NCBI RefSeq assembly: GCF_030123325.1
Contig: NZ_CP126106.1
Span: 4,430,001 to 4,494,000 of the forward strand
Length of the DNA stretch: 64,000 nt
From: Peribacillus simplex
GTDB taxonomy: Bacteria > Bacillota > Bacilli > Bacillales > DSM-1321
Direction: 5' to 3'
Program-made: the position numbers and the translations under genes
Shown here: positions 48,846 through 58,788 of the stretch, in pieces
How positions within the stretch are numbered: position 1 is the first letter of the stretch
Layout: each line of letters begins with the position of its first letter
The notes under the pieces: generated by a model
What the model was told of the DNA's origin: nothing
The model's database searches: none
Seen by the model: the letters and a program-made list of their open reading frames with translations, nothing else

Positions 48846-51800
48846 TTACATCTCGATTTGTTCGTTTACGGGTTCCCTCTTTTTCTTTCTTTGTTTTTTC
48901 GATTTTTTATAGTACAGCAATTCGTATATACATGGAATGACGATAAGTGTGAGCAGGGTAGACACGGCTAACCCGCCAATGACAACGATCGCTAAACTTT
49001 GTGAAACCAAGCTTCCTGTTTCGGCCTTTTTATATAATAGGGGCAGCATGGCACAAATCGTGGCTACAGCCGTCATTATGATCGGACGGAATCTAGTGGC
49101 TGCCGCTTCGACGATCGCATCACGGATAATCATTTTTTCTTCGTTTTGTTTGACTCGATCCAGAAGCACAATCGCGTTTGTCACAACAATTCCAATTAAC
49201 ATGAGAGCACCCAGCAGTGCTGTAATATCGACTGGAATTCGACTGATAACCAATCCTAATACCGCTCCAATGGCAGCGAATGGCAAGGAAAATAGAATGG
49301 CGATCGGCGCTTTGATCGATTTGAATGTTATAACCATGATTAAAAAGACAATGCCGATCGATATTAACATCGTAAGGAACAAATCGGAAAAATCGTCTGT
49401 TTGCTGAGCACTGGCTCCCCCGACTACAATATCTACATCATTCGGAATATCAAGTCCTTTGTTCTTCTCTTTATCTCCAAATATCTCAAGATTTATTTTG
49501 CTTGCAATTTCGGAAAGCTTAGTCGGATCGACCGTTGCCGTCAATTGAAGATACGTTTCCCCATCTTTATGGAACTGAGTTGTTGCACTCTCTTCGCTCT
49601 TTAAAGAAGCGACCTTTGACACAGGGGCTAGACCGCCATCTGTCATGATCGGAATGCGTTTTAAATCCTCTGGTTTTTTAGGATCTAAGATTGGTTCAAG
49701 GACGACAGGTGTCTGCTTATCCTGTAAAGTTATATTGCCGATAGGCGTTTTATTAAGCATGATACCTAATTGTTGACCGATTTGTTCTGTATTGCCTTTA
49801 GCCGGATCTACCTTGAATGAATAAATGGTTTTCTTTTCGTCTTGGTTCGTTGTTACTTCTTCAATTCCTTTAATATCCTGTATACTTTCTTTGACCTTAT
49901 TGGCCGTCAGTTCCAAATCTTCAACATTACTGCCGATCACATCTATCGTAATGTTCGTCTTTGATGCCCCCATCATAAATGAAGAGGCTTGGGCCGTAAG
50001 CTTCGCATCGGGATAGTTTTCTTGTTCCTTTTCCATCTTCTTTAGGATCGCATCTACATTTGCTTTATCCTTCACCAGTAGGCCGAAAATCGCTTCTGTA
50101 GGTGATGCGACTTCACCATATTGCGCCATCTCGGCAGAGTTTCCCAATTGCATGAAAATATTATCCACTTCACTCATATCCTGCATCGTTTCTTCGAGTT
50201 CAATCGCCTTTTCCTTCACTTTTTCATAGGGCTGATCATTTGGATAAGTTAATGTCACGGAAACATAGTCTGCTGAAGAATTATCAATCGCCCCTTTTGG
50301 CATGGCAAAATATGTACCAATGGAACCGACAAACAACAGCATGGCAATAATCAAGACAACCCACTTATGGTTTAGTGACCAAGTAACCAGCTTGGTAAAA
50401 CGCTTGGCCGGGCGATGTTTTGGCAGCTCCGTCCTTTTCAGCAATCCTGCACTCATTAACGGAACAACTGTTAATGCCACGATTAAAGAGGCCAGCAAAG
50501 AATAAGTGACAGTCAAAGCGAAAGGAAGAAGAAACTCTTGTAGCCCTCCATTCAATAAAGCAACCGGCAAGAAAACGGCTACAGTCGTAAGGGTTGAAGC
50601 TGTTATCGCCACTCCCACTTCTTTAGTGGCACCCATCACCAATTCAATTGAAATCTTCTCCTGCTGCATTTTCCGGAAAATATTTTCAATAACAACAATG
50701 CTATCGTCCACCAAGCGCCCGATCGCTACAGCGACACCGCCCAGTGTCAAAATATTCAGCGTCACTCCCGACAATGACAGCAAAAATAACGTAAAGCCAA
50801 GAGATAGCGGTATGGATACGATTGTAATGAATGTGGATCGTACATTCCGTAAAAAGACCATGATTACTATCGTGGCGAATAGCGCACCTAGCAGAACTTC
50901 CTTTACCATCGTCTGAACGGAAGTCTCCACCATATCAGCTGTAGATAAATAAATGGTCGATTTTTGGTCACTATACTTTTCATTAATTTCCTTAGCTACT
51001 TTTTCAACCTCTTTACTAATTGTGACGGCATTTGATTGACTGTCCTTGATAATGCTTAAATCAATGCTTTCCTCCCCGTTAAAACGGCTGATGAGGTTGC
51101 CATCCTTCGTTTCTTCAACTTTTGCTATCTCTCCAAGAGTGACATTTGGAGTGACCTTTAACGCTTTTAATTTTTCAATACTCGTTAAATCCCCGATAAC
51201 CTTGATGTTACTTGCCTTCCCATCAATCACTTTTTCACCTACGGCCAAAGCTGCATTCTGACCGTTAAGGACGCTCATGACATCTTGAATGGAGACTTTC
51301 TTTTTAGCCAATTCCTCATTATCCACCTTGACTGAAAGAACGGATTGGGAAACTCCAAATGTCTGTACATCCGAAACCCCTTTAATATCTTTATACAGAG
51401 GCTCTAATTCTTTCTTGGTAAAGTCTATATTTTCAGCTGTTAATCCATCCTTAAAAGTAACGGAAACAAATGAAATGGGAATCATTGATGTATTTAACTG
51501 TGTAACAGTAGGCTTTGCCATGCTTTGTGGCAATGCTACACTGCCTAAAGCCTCTTGAACATCAAGTTTCGCTTGTTTCATATCCGATCCGGCTTCAAAG
51601 AATAGATCTACTTTTGAAAATCCATCTCCCGTGGTGGAGTATATTGAACTCTTTCCCTTAACTCCAGTTACTGCCCTTTCAATCGGATCTGTAACTTGCG
51701 CTTCCATCGTTTTCGAATCGGTGCCCTGCCCCATTGTGATAATCGTAACTTGTGGATTATCAGCAGATGGTAAAAATTCCATCGGCAGTTTAAAATAACT

Positions 51801-51884
51801 GACAACTCCTATCAACAAAATAAAAATGGTTACCAATGATACGGCAGCCTTGTTCTTAAATGACCACTTAGTAAAAAACTCCAC
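48846..51884 (-). CDS. RND efflux transporter permease, SwrC/AcrB type
   Basis: A 1012-residue RND pump. The first helix is followed by a large extracytoplasmic domain (about 35-325) and a helix bundle (about 335-530) with the proton-relay motif GRLVDDSIVVIENI. A second domain (about 555-820) and a closing bundle with LGALMLIGIVVTNAIVLLDRV and EAAATRFRPIIMTAVATI follow. It is similar to B. subtilis SwrC (YerP), which exports surfactin. No membrane fusion protein is adjacent. GTG 51884 follows AGGGGTG. The substrate is unknown. Confidence 0.9.
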   Translation of the reverse strand: MEFFTKWSFKNKAAVSLVTIFILLIGVVSYFKLPMEFLPSADNPQVTIITMGQGTDSKTMEAQVTDPIERAVTGVKGKSSIYSTTGDGFSKVDLFFEAGSDMKQAKLDVQEALGSVALPQSMAKPTVTQLNTSMIPISFVSVTFKDGLTAENIDFTKKELEPLYKDIKGVSDVQTFGVSQSVLSVKVDNEELAKKKVSIQDVMSVLNGQNAALAVGEKVIDGKASNIKVIGDLTSIEKLKALKVTPNVTLGEIAKVEETKDGNLISRFNGEESIDLSIIKDSQSNAVTISKEVEKVAKEINEKYSDQKSTIYLSTADMVETSVQTMVKEVLLGALFATIVIMVFLRNVRSTFITIVSIPLSLGFTLFLLSLSGVTLNILTLGGVAVAIGRLVDDSIVVIENIFRKMQQEKISIELVMGATKEVGVAITASTLTTVAVFLPVALLNGGLQEFLLPFALTVTYSLLASLIVALTVVPLMSAGLLKRTELPKHRPAKRFTKLVTWSLNHKWVVLIIAMLLFVGSIGTYFAMPKGAIDNSSADYVSVTLTYPNDQPYEKVKEKAIELEETMQDMSEVDNIFMQLGNSAEMAQYGEVASPTEAIFGLLVKDKANVDAILKKMEKEQENYPDAKLTAQASSFMMGASKTNITIDVIGSNVEDLELTANKVKESIQDIKGIEEVTTNQDEKKTIYSFKVDPAKGNTEQIGQQLGIMLNKTPIGNITLQDKQTPVVLEPILDPKKPEDLKRIPIMTDGGLAPVSKVASLKSEESATTQFHKDGETYLQLTATVDPTKLSEIASKINLEIFGDKEKNKGLDIPNDVDIVVGGASAQQTDDFSDLFLTMLISIGIVFLIMVITFKSIKAPIAILFSLPFAAIGAVLGLVISRIPVDITALLGALMLIGIVVTNAIVLLDRVKQNEEKMIIRDAIVEAAATRFRPIIMTAVATICAMLPLLYKKAETGSLVSQSLAIVVIGGLAVSTLLTLIVIPCIYELLYYKKSKKQRKKKREPVNEQIEM

Positions 51885-52024
51885 GTGCTAATCACCCCTG
51901 AATATAATTTAAAAGAAAATAATTCCATTTCAAATCTTACCATATATTACTAATATTGGAGTGTTAATTTTTTATTGATTTTTATTTTTTTTTATGTTTC
52001 TCAAAACAGAGCACATTTTTCCAC

Positions 52025-52049
52025 AAAAAAAGGCTGCCGCAGCAGCACC
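52025..52049 (-). terminator. Intrinsic terminator between the array and the RND gene
   Basis: GCTGCTGCGGCAGC stem with a following run of seven T on the minus strand. It would stop transcription coming from the repeat array side. Confidence 0.75.
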
Positions 52050-52092
52050 CAGTTTTTAGACAAAAGGAGTTCTTTCTAAATGTTAAAACAAA

Positions 52093-52802
52093 GTTGATTG
52101 GAACGTAAGGTACGAGACTCCTGCGGGAAAAGCGTGGCCAGGGGAGACCCCGCTGGCGCGAAGCGTCGAGGAGGCTCCCGGACCGCCCGCGGAAAGCGAG
52201 TGCCTGGAGTGGAAATAAACATTTGTATTTTACAAACCCTCAAAAAAACTGCAGACAAAAGGTGTTCTATCTTACTGTTAAAACAAAGTGATTGGAACGT
52301 AAGGTACGAGACTCCTGCTTAGAAAAGCGTGGCCAGGGGAGACTCCGCTGGCGCGAAGCGTCGAGGAGGCTCCCGGACCGCCCGCGGAAAGCGAGTGCCT
52401 GGAGTGGAAATAAACATTTGTATTTTACAAACCCTCAAAAAAACTGCAGACAAAAGGTGTTCTATCTTACTGTTAAAACAAAGTGATTGGAACGTAAGGT
52501 ACGAGACTCCTGCGGGAAAAGCGTGGCCAGGGGAGACCCCGCTGGCGCGAAGCGTCGAGGAGGCTCCCGGACCGCCCGCGGAAAGCGAGTGCCTGGAGTG
52601 GAAATAAACATTTGTATTTTACAAACCCTCAAAAAAACTGCAGACAAAAGGTGTTCTATCTTACTGTTAAAACAAAGTGATTGGAACGTAAGGTACGAGA
52701 CTCCTGAGGGAAAAGCGTGGCCAGGGGAGACTCCGCTGGCGCGAAGCGTCGAGGAGGCTCCCGGACCGCCCGCGGAAAGGAGTGCCCTACGTTCCAATCA
52801 AC
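52093..52802. repeat. Tandem array of a 195-bp unit (3.6 copies) bounded by inverted ends
   Basis: Units start GATTGGAACGTAAGG at 52096, 52290, 52485 and 52679 (period 194-195). Each has a GC-rich self-complementary part of about 115 bp and an AT-rich linker. The array begins GTTGATTGGAACGTAAGG and ends CCTACGTTCCAATCAAC, its inverse, so the whole block has inverted termini. The open frames of 60-110 codons across it are repeat artefacts. Confidence 0.9.
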
Positions 52803-52839
52803 GTTCAAATAGCACATAAAAAAATGTAAACAAACTCGA

Positions 52840-53025
52840 TTATTTATATCTCTTGAAAAAAAGCATAGCGATAGCCAAAACCATTACACCGATAAGCAAT
52901 AACGGGCCGATGCCCGAGCTATACACGAAGTATACCTTGATGTGGCGAAAAATGAGCACGACAAGAAATAGGAATAACAGGAAGCTCAAAAGGATGATCA
53001 GAGCGGTATTTTTATTCCGATACAA
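52840..53025 (-). CDS. Small two-helix membrane protein
   Basis: A 61-residue protein (MYRNKNTALIILLSFLLFLF and on) with two membrane helices and a basic end FFKRYK. The start would be TTG 53025, preceded by a poor GGGGCTGG. No family is recognised. Expression is uncertain. Confidence 0.4.
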   Translation of the reverse strand: MYRNKNTALIILLSFLLFLFLVVLIFRHIKVYFVYSSGIGPLLLIGVMVLAIAMLFFKRYK

Positions 53026-53152
53026 GTAACCAGCCCCATTTTGATAGCTTTATTTACACTTAGGAAAAATTCATGCGAATGCATGCCCTTAAAACGGATT
53101 CCGTTAAGAAACAATATGCAGACCACGTTTTGTACTATTCTGTATATCAATT

Positions 53153-53180
53153 AAAAAAGGGCTGCCGCAGCAACCCTTTT
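53153..53180 (-). terminator. Terminator of the polysaccharide deacetylase gene
   Basis: AAGGGTTGCTGCGGCAGCCCTT stem and six T on the minus strand. The loop resembles the hairpin at 52025-52049. Confidence 0.8.
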
Positions 53181-53212
53181 CTTCGAAAATCGTACATACG
53201 GTAAAAATGAAA

Positions 53213-53911
53213 CTACATTTCTTGAAGTTCATTGACCGTTATAAATGTATACCCTTCGTTCGTTAACTCTTGCAAGATCCCTTCAATCGCTTGAAGTTCT
53301 TTACCCGTATCATCATACATTGGATGCATCAGGATGATCGAACCTGGTTTTATATTTTCCTTCACATACTTCACTTTGTCAGAAGCGGAAGTGTAATAGC
53401 TATCTGGTTCCAGATTCCAGGTAATGGTCTCTCTATCATTTTCATTTAAATAATAAGGCAGACCCATGATTTTTTTCCCGTTTGGTGGCCGGACGTCAAT
53501 TTCACCCTTATATCCGGAGTCCTGAATTAATTTGTCCGTTTTCTCGATTTCCGCCTTGATAAAAGAAGGCGATTTAAAAACCATTCGCTTGTGGGAATAC
53601 GTGTGATTCCCAATCTGATGTCCTGCTTCCGCTATTTTTCCAGCTTCCTCTGGGTATTTTTCGATTTCGTTACCAATCAGGAAGAAAGTAGCTTTTACAT
53701 CGTATTTATCCAATAATGGAAGGATCTGATTCACATTCTTCGATGGGCCATCATCAAATGTCAAAGCGACCACTTTTTCATTCGTCTCGACATTATCCGT
53801 CAATCCTCCGAATACCTGATATGTTCTCGAATTCATTAATTTATACGTACCAAGCAATAGCAGGAAAACAACCACGATTCCCAATCCAATGAATGTCAGT
53901 TTCTTTTTCAT
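53213..53911 (-). CDS. Polysaccharide deacetylase (NodB family)
   Basis: A 232-residue membrane-anchored or secreted carbohydrate esterase family 4 enzyme. The N-terminal helix is about 5-25, motif 1 is ALTFDDGPSKN (about 48-58), motif 2 NHTYSHKRM (about 102-110), motif 3 DVRPPNGKK, and SIILMHPMY comes near the end. It probably removes acetyl groups from peptidoglycan or another surface glycan outside the cell. AGATAGGT precedes the ATG. It is monocistronic. Confidence 0.88.
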   Translation of the reverse strand: MKKKLTFIGLGIVVVFLLLLGTYKLMNSRTYQVFGGLTDNVETNEKVVALTFDDGPSKNVNQILPLLDKYDVKATFFLIGNEIEKYPEEAGKIAEAGHQIGNHTYSHKRMVFKSPSFIKAEIEKTDKLIQDSGYKGEIDVRPPNGKKIMGLPYYLNENDRETITWNLEPDSYYTSASDKVKYVKENIKPGSIILMHPMYDDTGKELQAIEGILQELTNEGYTFITVNELQEM

Positions 53912-53997
53912 GCAAATACCTATCTTTCTATAAGTTTTTTAATCCAATGACCTATTATAGCAAATCACTGAACGAAAACACTTATTGTTCCCTTCCG

Positions 53998-54447
53998 TCA
54001 CTTTACATGTATCAATTCAATACGCTCACACACAAGCAGCATATCTTCTTTAAAGGTGTGGCCGATTTTGCCCAATTCTTCTTTCAGCCATTTTTCATGA
54101 GCATCCCACCAGTATGCATAGGTTCGATCGCCTTCCCCTTCTGCAATCGCAAACTCTTCACTCACTTCATTCATGGGCAATACTTCGACTTTCACTGTTT
54201 GGATGATGGCTAAGGGTTCATCCTCACTACTTAAAATAATGCTGTAATCACCTACGGATGGTAATGGTTCATGTTCCTCTTCATAAAAAACATAACCAGA
54301 GCACGTAGCCGTTTTTATCCCATCCATCACTAATTGAGCCAACTGATCGGGATCAGCCCCGAATTGCCATGCACTGACTGCCTGGGGTTTTTCTTCATCT
54401 TTCCCCTGCCAAAATTGATTCCAATATAATTCCGCTTTGACATTCAT
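53998..54447 (-). CDS. ASCH domain protein
   Basis: A 149-residue ASCH-superfamily protein: AWQFGADPDQLAQLVMDGIKTATCS (about 27-51), PSVGDYSIILSSEDEPLAIIQT and EGEGDRTYAYWWDAHEKWL are the family blocks. The ASCH fold is a PUA-like beta barrel tied to RNA binding or hydrolysis; several members hydrolyse N4-acetylcytidine. ATG 54447 is preferred, with TGGAGA nine bases upstream. The cellular role is unknown. Confidence 0.8.
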   Translation of the reverse strand: MNVKAELYWNQFWQGKDEEKPQAVSAWQFGADPDQLAQLVMDGIKTATCSGYVFYEEEHEPLPSVGDYSIILSSEDEPLAIIQTVKVEVLPMNEVSEEFAIAEGEGDRTYAYWWDAHEKWLKEELGKIGHTFKEDMLLVCERIELIHVK

Positions 54448-54552
54448 TCTATGATTCTCCATTCTGTTTTTAGCTGCCCGTGATGCATCACGAAAGGTCC
54501 ATTTGGTTTCAATCTATCTCTACGCCCTTTTATTTCCAATGATATCCAAATA

Positions 54553-54873
54553 CTAATTTATTCTACGGGGCAATTCTATTTCACCCGTTAACAACAAGGT
54601 GATGACGATAACCCAAAATATAAAGAATGACGAGGAAAAAACCAAAGAAATGATCGGAATCACTTTTTTCTCCGTTTTCTTCAAAATTCCTATGACAGAG
54701 AGGACGATGCCTGCAATCGTAAGGAAAAAAGTTATATAATCACCCGTCATGCTCCCGATATTTGCCATTCTAATAGGTGTAATAAAAACAGTAAAAAAGC
54801 AAATGATTCCAATGATGAATGACGTGAAACTAATTACACCGTACCTCTTCTGAATACATGCTTCGTTTTCCAT
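54553..54873 (-). CDS. Three-helix membrane protein (DUF4064-like)
   Basis: A 106-residue protein with helices at about 12-30, 40-58 and 70-95 and a short charged loop (LKKTEKKVIP). It is of the general DUF4064 or small-tetraspan type, with no firm family call. ATG 54873 follows GAAAGGGTG. Function unknown. Confidence 0.55.
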   Translation of the reverse strand: MENEACIQKRYGVISFTSFIIGIICFFTVFITPIRMANIGSMTGDYITFFLTIAGIVLSVIGILKKTEKKVIPIISLVFSSSFFIFWVIVITLLLTGEIELPRRIN

Positions 54874-54986
54874 CGAGCACACCCTTTCATCAGATCCTGC
54901 ACATCTATTAATATCTCAAACATAATTTTAACATATAATACCAGACGAATTGTTGTGCATAGAAAAAGGGGTCAAAAGACGGTGAA

Positions 54987-55439
54987 TCAAAGCTTCATTT
55001 TCATCCCTTCATGAGTGGCTTTAAATCCTAAACGTTCATAAAATCGCAGTGTTTCTTCCCGCTTTTTATCGGTCGTCAGCTGAATGATATGGCAGCCACG
55101 CTTCCTGGCACGGTCAATCGCATATTGAATCAACTTGCTTCCAATGCCTTTCCCCCGTTCTGAAGATGCCGTCCGAACCCCTTCGATCGTTGCTCTCCAA
55201 CCGCCTTGATGGGTAATATATGGAGTGAACGTGATTTGCTGCACCCCGACGATTTCCTCACCAAGACATGCTACGATCAATTCATTATTGTCATCTGCAT
55301 CAATGGATGCAAATGCTTTTAGATAGCTTTCAGGAAGGGGATTTTCATAGCGTTCCCTTTCCCTCCCCAATACATCATCCGCCAGCATCCGCACTATTTC
55401 ACTTAAGTCTTTTACTGTCGCATTCCTGAATGTGACCAT
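54987..55439 (-). CDS. GNAT N-acetyltransferase
   Basis: A 150-residue acetyltransferase. The acetyl-CoA motif A is VRTASSERGKGIGSKLIQYAIDRA (about 86-109), and the closing TLRFYERLGFKATHEGMKMKL is typical. AGGAGGGATATC precedes the ATG. The substrate is not inferable. Confidence 0.82.
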   Translation of the reverse strand: MVTFRNATVKDLSEIVRMLADDVLGRERERYENPLPESYLKAFASIDADDNNELIVACLGEEIVGVQQITFTPYITHQGGWRATIEGVRTASSERGKGIGSKLIQYAIDRARKRGCHIIQLTTDKKREETLRFYERLGFKATHEGMKMKL

Positions 55440-55578
55440 GATATCCCTCCTGTACAGTTTTGCCCTTTTTTCGTCATGATGGAAAACCGATCGTCCATTA
55501 ATAATTTCAACTAAAAGTTAGGCTGTCCTCTTTTCTGGAGGAAAAATAATGACAGTTTTATAATTGGACCAACAAAAA

Positions 55579-55605
55579 AAGGATCCCTTTTAAAAGGAAG
55601 TCCTT
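55579..55605 (-). terminator. Terminator of the glucarate/galactarate operon
   Basis: AAGGACTTCCTTTT and AAAAGGGATCCTT pair on the minus strand, followed by seven T, just after the garD stop. Confidence 0.75.
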
Positions 55606-55621
55606 CTTAAGTAAATCATTA

Positions 55622-57157
55622 TTAGGTAATTGGCGCAGGATTGAACAGGGCCAAATCATTATGCAGTCCCCAATGCTCTGCCCAGGTTTTCTTTTTACCG
55701 CTGGCCACTTCCAAAATGAGGTGAAATATTTCCCATCCGACATCCTCTATGGTTGCTTCACCTGTAGCGATAGTTCCTGCATTTATATCAATCAGATCTT
55801 TCCATTGCTCGGTCAATGTATTTCGTGTAGATACTTTGATGACGGAAGCCATTGCCAGATTATAAGGTGTGCCTCTTCCAGTTGTAAAAACTTGAAGGTG
55901 CATGCCGGAAGCGAGCTGCAGCGTTCCGCAAACGAAGTCACTAGCTGGTGTAGCTGCAAAAATCAGCCCTTTTTCCGTTGCTTTTTCACCTGGGGCCAGT
56001 ACGCCTGAAATGGGGCTGCCTCCGGATTTGGCAATGGAGCCTAATGATTTTTCCACTACATTGGCCAATCCGCCTTTTTTGTTTCCTGGCGACGGATTGG
56101 CACTTCGATCGGCATCACCTAAAGCAAGGTAGTTATCATACCAATCCATTTCCTTTATTAAAGCTCTCCCCACTTCTTCATTCACTGCACGGGGCGTCAA
56201 TAGATGAATCGCATCCCGCACTTCTGTGACCTCAGAAAATAGAACGGTTGCCCCTGCTCTAACTAACAGATCTGTAGCATATCCTACTGCAGGGTTAGCT
56301 GTCACACCGGAAAATGCATCACTTCCTCCGCACTGCGTGCCGATGACTAATTCGGAAACCGGAAACGTCTCCCGCTGCCTGCGGTTCAACTTGATTAAGC
56401 GTTCCTCGGCCATTTCCATAATGGATTGGACCATTCCCGCAAATCCCTGCTGATCCTGAAGGGAAATGATATCTGAATCGTCCCCGCTTGGATTTATTCT
56501 CATTGGAGACAGTTTTTCACACCCCAATCCGACTACCAAGGCTTCCCCGCCGAAATTCGGGTGTTTCGCAAGGTTCTGTATCGTGCGAATGGGAATAACC
56601 GCTTCCGGTGCATTGATTGCAACTCCGCACCCATAGTTGTGATTTATGGCGACAACATCATCAACATTGTGATACTTCGGGAGAAGCTCTTTTTTTATCC
56701 GGTTCACGACGAAATCCAGCACGCCCACTACACATTGAACGCTTGTTGTAATGCCTAATATATTCTTGGTTCCAACACTGCCATCTTCATTGCGGAATCC
56801 TTGAAATGTATATCCTTCAAGCGGGGGTAAAGCTTCGGGTATATCATTCGCCACCGGCAGTTCCTTTAAATCCGGAGAAGCCGGAAGCATCACCAGTGAC
56901 TCGTCAATCCAACAGCCCTTACTGATTGATTCAGCCGCATGACCGATAACTTCCCCATAGCGGATGATGGCTTCATTCTCGTCTATATCCATCAAAGCCA
57001 CTTTGTGTCCTTGTGGTACTCTTTCTTTCAATTCAAGCCCACAAGGGAAAACGGTTCCTTGATCCAAGCCCCCCGTATTAACCACGATGGCGACATTGTC
57101 CGACCTATTTACCTTAATATAAAGCGGTACCTCCGTCAGTTGCGTTTTCGTATCCAC
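55622..57157 (-). CDS. garD: Galactarate dehydratase (UxaA/GarD family)
   Basis: A 511-residue dehydratase turning galactarate into 5-keto-4-deoxyglucarate. The N-terminal SAF-like domain (about 1-90) is followed by the large catalytic domain with NHNYGCGVA, VVGLGCEKL and TQCGGSDAFSG, whose Cys/His positions mark the metal site. ATG 57175 has no ribosome binding site; GTG 57157 has GGAAAGG nine bases upstream and is preferred. It is the last gene of the operon, as in B. subtilis garD. Altronate dehydratase is the main alternative, but the neighbours favour galactarate. Confidence 0.85.
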   Translation of the reverse strand: MDTKTQLTEVPLYIKVNRSDNVAIVVNTGGLDQGTVFPCGLELKERVPQGHKVALMDIDENEAIIRYGEVIGHAAESISKGCWIDESLVMLPASPDLKELPVANDIPEALPPLEGYTFQGFRNEDGSVGTKNILGITTSVQCVVGVLDFVVNRIKKELLPKYHNVDDVVAINHNYGCGVAINAPEAVIPIRTIQNLAKHPNFGGEALVVGLGCEKLSPMRINPSGDDSDIISLQDQQGFAGMVQSIMEMAEERLIKLNRRQRETFPVSELVIGTQCGGSDAFSGVTANPAVGYATDLLVRAGATVLFSEVTEVRDAIHLLTPRAVNEEVGRALIKEMDWYDNYLALGDADRSANPSPGNKKGGLANVVEKSLGSIAKSGGSPISGVLAPGEKATEKGLIFAATPASDFVCGTLQLASGMHLQVFTTGRGTPYNLAMASVIKVSTRNTLTEQWKDLIDINAGTIATGEATIEDVGWEIFHLILEVASGKKKTWAEHWGLHNDLALFNPAPIT

Positions 57158-57269
57158 TTTACCAACCCTTTCCATATAATAAAGCTAGCATGCTTGTCTG
57201 TTATGGATATACATGTTGCTTTTTAAATAAGAATCTTCATTTTTCAAAAGTTCGTTTTCTTTTCTTCTG

Positions 57270-58589
57270 TTAATTTTTATCTATCAATACGATTCTTTCA
57301 GGTTTATTTACTATGAAAATGTAGGATAGAGCTCCTATGAACAATACACTGGCAACAAAGATCAGGGCACCGCTAAAGGAATTTGTTTTGGCTAAAATAA
57401 AGCCGATGACAAGTGGTGTTACAATACCTGCGATATTACCAATGGTATTAAAAATACCGCCAGTTAAACCAATAAGTTCTTTTGGTGCCATATCACCGAC
57501 AAGTGACCATGTGAGACCTGCCAAACCTTTTGCGAAAAAGGCAATGGACATGATTAGGATAAGAAGAAAAATATTTGAAGTGAAGTTAGCCAATACGATC
57601 GTGCTGGATAAAAGAAACCCAGTGATGATCGGTGTTTTACGTGCAACAGCGAGCGATTTTCCTTTTTTCAATAATATGTCGGAAATGATCCCGCCAACGA
57701 TACCTCCAAAAAATGCCCCTATATAAGGTACCGATGCTGCAAATCCTGTTTGAATTAGAGATAAACCCTTCTCCGTTACTAGATATGTAGGGAACCACGT
57801 CAAGAAAAACCAAACAATTGTATTCAACGCATACTGGCCAATATAAATTCCGACCATTTGTCTGTTTGACAACAAAAGACGGATATCAGACCAGTTCACT
57901 TTTCTTTTTTCTTCTTTATTTGCTAACCCTCCACCAGAATTAATATAATCGATTTCAGCTTGATTTACACGTGGATGGTTGTATGGTTCACGTACAAATG
58001 CAAACCATAAAATGGCTACAAAGATACCTGCTCCTCCTGCAACAAAGAAAACATCGTGCCAGCCAAACTCTTGTAATATCCATGCCATGACTGGCGTGAA
58101 AAGTGCCAATCCAAAATATTGTGCGGAGTTATAAATCGATACCGCCCGTCCGCGTTCATGTTGTGGAAACCACATCGTCGTCAATCTGCTATTCCCTGGA
58201 AAAGATGGAGCTTCAGTAATCCCAACCAAGAATCTTAAAATGAATAATCCAAGTAAGGTGCTGATAAACCCTTGAAAAAAGGTGAATGTGGACCATAATA
58301 ATAATGCAACACCATAAACTTTACGTGCTCCAAATCGATCCAGTAACCAACCTCCTGGAATGTTAAATGCAGTATATGCCCAGTTAAAGGCCGAAAAAGC
58401 AACACCTAATTTCACGGCATCGAAGGCAAGGTCTTCTTTCATTACTGGAGCAGCTATACCCAAGGCAGAACGGTCAATATAATTAATGACGGTCACGATA
58501 AATAACATGGCAAGTATCGTAAAACGCACATTGGTTTTTTTAGGAGATTCAGTCTCATTGCTGATGCGTTGAGCACCGCTGCTGTTCAT
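57270..58589 (-). CDS. gudP: Glucarate/galactarate MFS transporter, GudP type
   Basis: A 439-residue, 12-helix major facilitator of the anion:cation (GudP/GarP/ExuT) group. VINYIDRSALGIAAPVMKEDL (about 29-49) is the classic start, GGWLLDRFGARKVYG is the loop 2-3 motif, and TEAPSFPGNSRLTTMWFP the helix 4 segment. ATG 58589 follows AAGGAGGGAG; the frame extends 30 codons further up. Its place within the dehydratase operon gives the substrate. A divergent paralogue starts at 62961. Confidence 0.88.
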   Translation of the reverse strand: MNSSGAQRISNETESPKKTNVRFTILAMLFIVTVINYIDRSALGIAAPVMKEDLAFDAVKLGVAFSAFNWAYTAFNIPGGWLLDRFGARKVYGVALLLWSTFTFFQGFISTLLGLFILRFLVGITEAPSFPGNSRLTTMWFPQHERGRAVSIYNSAQYFGLALFTPVMAWILQEFGWHDVFFVAGGAGIFVAILWFAFVREPYNHPRVNQAEIDYINSGGGLANKEEKRKVNWSDIRLLLSNRQMVGIYIGQYALNTIVWFFLTWFPTYLVTEKGLSLIQTGFAASVPYIGAFFGGIVGGIISDILLKKGKSLAVARKTPIITGFLLSSTIVLANFTSNIFLLILIMSIAFFAKGLAGLTWSLVGDMAPKELIGLTGGIFNTIGNIAGIVTPLVIGFILAKTNSFSGALIFVASVLFIGALSYIFIVNKPERIVLIDKN

Positions 58590-58788
58590 AAGCTCCCTCC
58601 TTTTATTCTTAATTTTCAGGTAATGCGGTTTCAGTTTAATGCCTTTGGAATTGTAATAAAGTAAGGGCTTACAATTCATGTATTTTTAGCAACTACCATG
58701 AGTAGAATGCTAATATTTTCATCTTTAATAGATTGAGATATTCATTCTTTTACTCATGGTAATTACCCATACATTTAAATCGAAAAGT

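Noticed and set aside
52098..52819. Open frames of 60-110 codons on both strands across the tandem array
   Set aside because: They are the same repeat read in several phases (RDSCGKSVARGDP and similar), change frame between units of 194 and 195 bases and lack ribosome binding sites.
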